Positions 13,983 through 14,809 of a stretch of DNA of 14,809 nt are shown here, one piece after another. A program made the translations under genes and the position numbers. Source of the stretch: Eubacterium sp. UBA3279 (GTDB lineage Bacteria; Bacillota; Clostridia; Lachnospirales; Lachnospiraceae); the NCBI GenBank assembly GCA_002361775.1, contig DETV01000079.1:1-14809 (forward strand), given 5' to 3'. The notes below the pieces were generated by a model. The model was not told the origin of the DNA, ran no database searches, and saw nothing but the letters and a program-made list of their open reading frames with translations. Every line of letters begins with the position of its first letter. The stretch's first letter is position 1.

Positions 13983-14011
13983 TTTCAAATCCGGAATATG
14001 GGCGATATAAT
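13983..14011 (+). promoter_or_regulatory. Probable promoter of the last gene
   Basis: TTTCAA (13983-13988) and TATAAT (14006-14011) are 17 nt apart. A stronger -35 lookalike, TTGACG (13966-13971), is too far away. Between the promoter and the start lies a small CTTCC...GGAAG hairpin (about 14030-14039). GAGAATTTG occurs twice upstream (13932-13940 and 13960-13968). Confidence 0.45.
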
Positions 14012-14065
14012 ATCTCCAGAAGCTTCCTTGCGGGGAAGATAAAAATTTTAAGGGGGTAATCACCT

Positions 14066-14743
14066 ATGCTGCATAATCTGATGGAACAAAACGTATTTCT
14101 TTATGGGATGATAGGAGCGGGAATTCTGGGAATTCTCTGTATCGCCATGGTAAACAGTTTTTATGGCAGGATTATTCGTGATTTACACCGGATAACAGAA
14201 CCAAAAGGAAAATGGACAAAAGAATTTTTAAACGAATATCAGATGAGGAAGACGAAAGAACAGGAGATTAATAATCCGGAAGTATTTATCCGGACACAGA
14301 TGGTCAGGGGAAAGATGCTTGGGATTTCTCTTCAAAAGTGGAAGCAGGGGATTGGCTATGGAGCTTTTTTGTGCTTTTTCCTGATGATGGCTGCGGTTTA
14401 CGGCACGTATCGTTATCAGGAGACAGAATTGATGCGCTACCAGTATGTATTGGTGGGCGCCGGGATTTTTGCGCTGCTGCTGTTGATGAAGCAATTTATG
14501 GGATTTATGAGCAAGGAAGATATTATTTTGGACGGGCTTATGGACTATATGGAAAATACTTCCAGCATTGCCAGACCGGAGGCAGAGTTGGATGCGGTGA
14601 GGGAACAGACGCGGGAAGAATTGATTGACAGGGTCACGGAAGGCATTCGTCAGACGGCTTCCAGCGAGACAAAGTTTTCTCATATGCTTACGCCGGAAGA
14701 AGAACATATTATGCGGGAAGTGATCCGGGAATATTTAACGTAA
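14066..14743 (+). CDS. Membrane protein of unknown function
   Basis: A 225-residue protein I do not recognise. Hydrophobic helices lie at about 11-31, 95-114 and 124-142. The stretch between the first and second (32-94) is basic and hydrophilic and should be cytoplasmic. The C-terminal 80 residues are acidic and helix-prone (EAELDAVREQTREELIDRV), without cysteines or a known motif. AAGGGGG lies 9 nt before the ATG, and an in-frame ATG at residue 6 is possible but less well placed. It follows the nucleosidase by 165 nt with its own promoter-like sequence. The 66 nt after it hold no feature I can name. Confidence 0.75.
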   Translation: MLHNLMEQNVFLYGMIGAGILGILCIAMVNSFYGRIIRDLHRITEPKGKWTKEFLNEYQMRKTKEQEINNPEVFIRTQMVRGKMLGISLQKWKQGIGYGAFLCFFLMMAAVYGTYRYQETELMRYQYVLVGAGIFALLLLMKQFMGFMSKEDIILDGLMDYMENTSSIARPEAELDAVREQTREELIDRVTEGIRQTASSETKFSHMLTPEEEHIMREVIREYLT

Positions 14744-14809
14744 TTATTCAGTGCGCTTTGCGGAATAGTTTTTATTTAACTTAAAAGTAGGTAATTGCGA
14801 AACAGGTTC

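Noticed and set aside
13966..14011. TTGACG paired with TATAAT as the promoter of the last gene
   Set aside because: The 34-nt gap is twice the workable spacing; TTTCAA at 13983 fits instead.

Overview
The window reads as a chromosomal segment of a low-GC anaerobic Firmicute, most likely a Lachnospiraceae-type gut Clostridium. This is inferred from a clostridial Tad locus (Flp1-like pilin, DUF5702 and DUF6382-FHA proteins), a 4-Cys TSCPD protein, strong AGGAGG ribosome sites, purine-rich coding strands and the general protein style. I could not search any database, so the taxon is an inference at family level.

Region 1 (1-7280, + strand) is the downstream part of a Tad/type IVc pilus operon. 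In order it encodes the C-terminal end of the TadA/CpaF ATPase, TadB, TadC with a large extracytoplasmic insertion, a 55-residue Flp1-like pilin, a DUF5702 pilus-associated protein, a TadE-like pseudopilin with a duplicated Cys/His module, the prepilin peptidase (TadV/CpaA), a second TadE-like pseudopilin and a DUF6382-FHA membrane protein. Nearly all junctions overlap (ATGA at 1161-1164, 5154-5157 and 5549-5552) or are a few bases apart. The pilin is the exception: it has its own 81-nt leader and a very strong ribosome site. The likely division of labour is TadA as motor, TadB/TadC as platform, peptidase processing the pilin and pseudopilins, and the FHA protein as a cytoplasmic phospho-signal reader.

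Region 2 (7281-9294) holds a rhomboid protease with its own probable promoter, a soluble orphan histidine kinase on the opposite strand (the two 3' ends overlap), and a HIT-family nucleotide hydrolase with a clear terminator.

Region 3 (9295-9781) is a ~490-bp stretch without a credible gene. It contains the HIT terminator, a hairpin like the right end of an IS200/IS605 element, four copies of an imperfect palindromic repeat (TTTGGGCAT...ATGCCCAAA) spaced about 53-72 bp, and a perfect 12-bp hairpin lacking a U-tract.

Region 4 (9782-14809) is housekeeping: murG (-) and a beta-CASP metallo-beta-lactamase RNase-like gene (+), transcribed divergently from promoters whose -35 boxes lie 2 bp apart; a shared bidirectional terminator; a TSCPD protein (-); an MTA/SAH nucleosidase (+); and an unrecognised three-helix membrane protein (+).

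The most noteworthy items are the architecture of the clostridial Tad locus (Ig-like insert in TadC, duplicated zinc-site-like tail on one TadE) and the palindromic repeat cluster between the HIT gene and murG. I do not see a defence system, CRISPR array or other clearly undescribed system.
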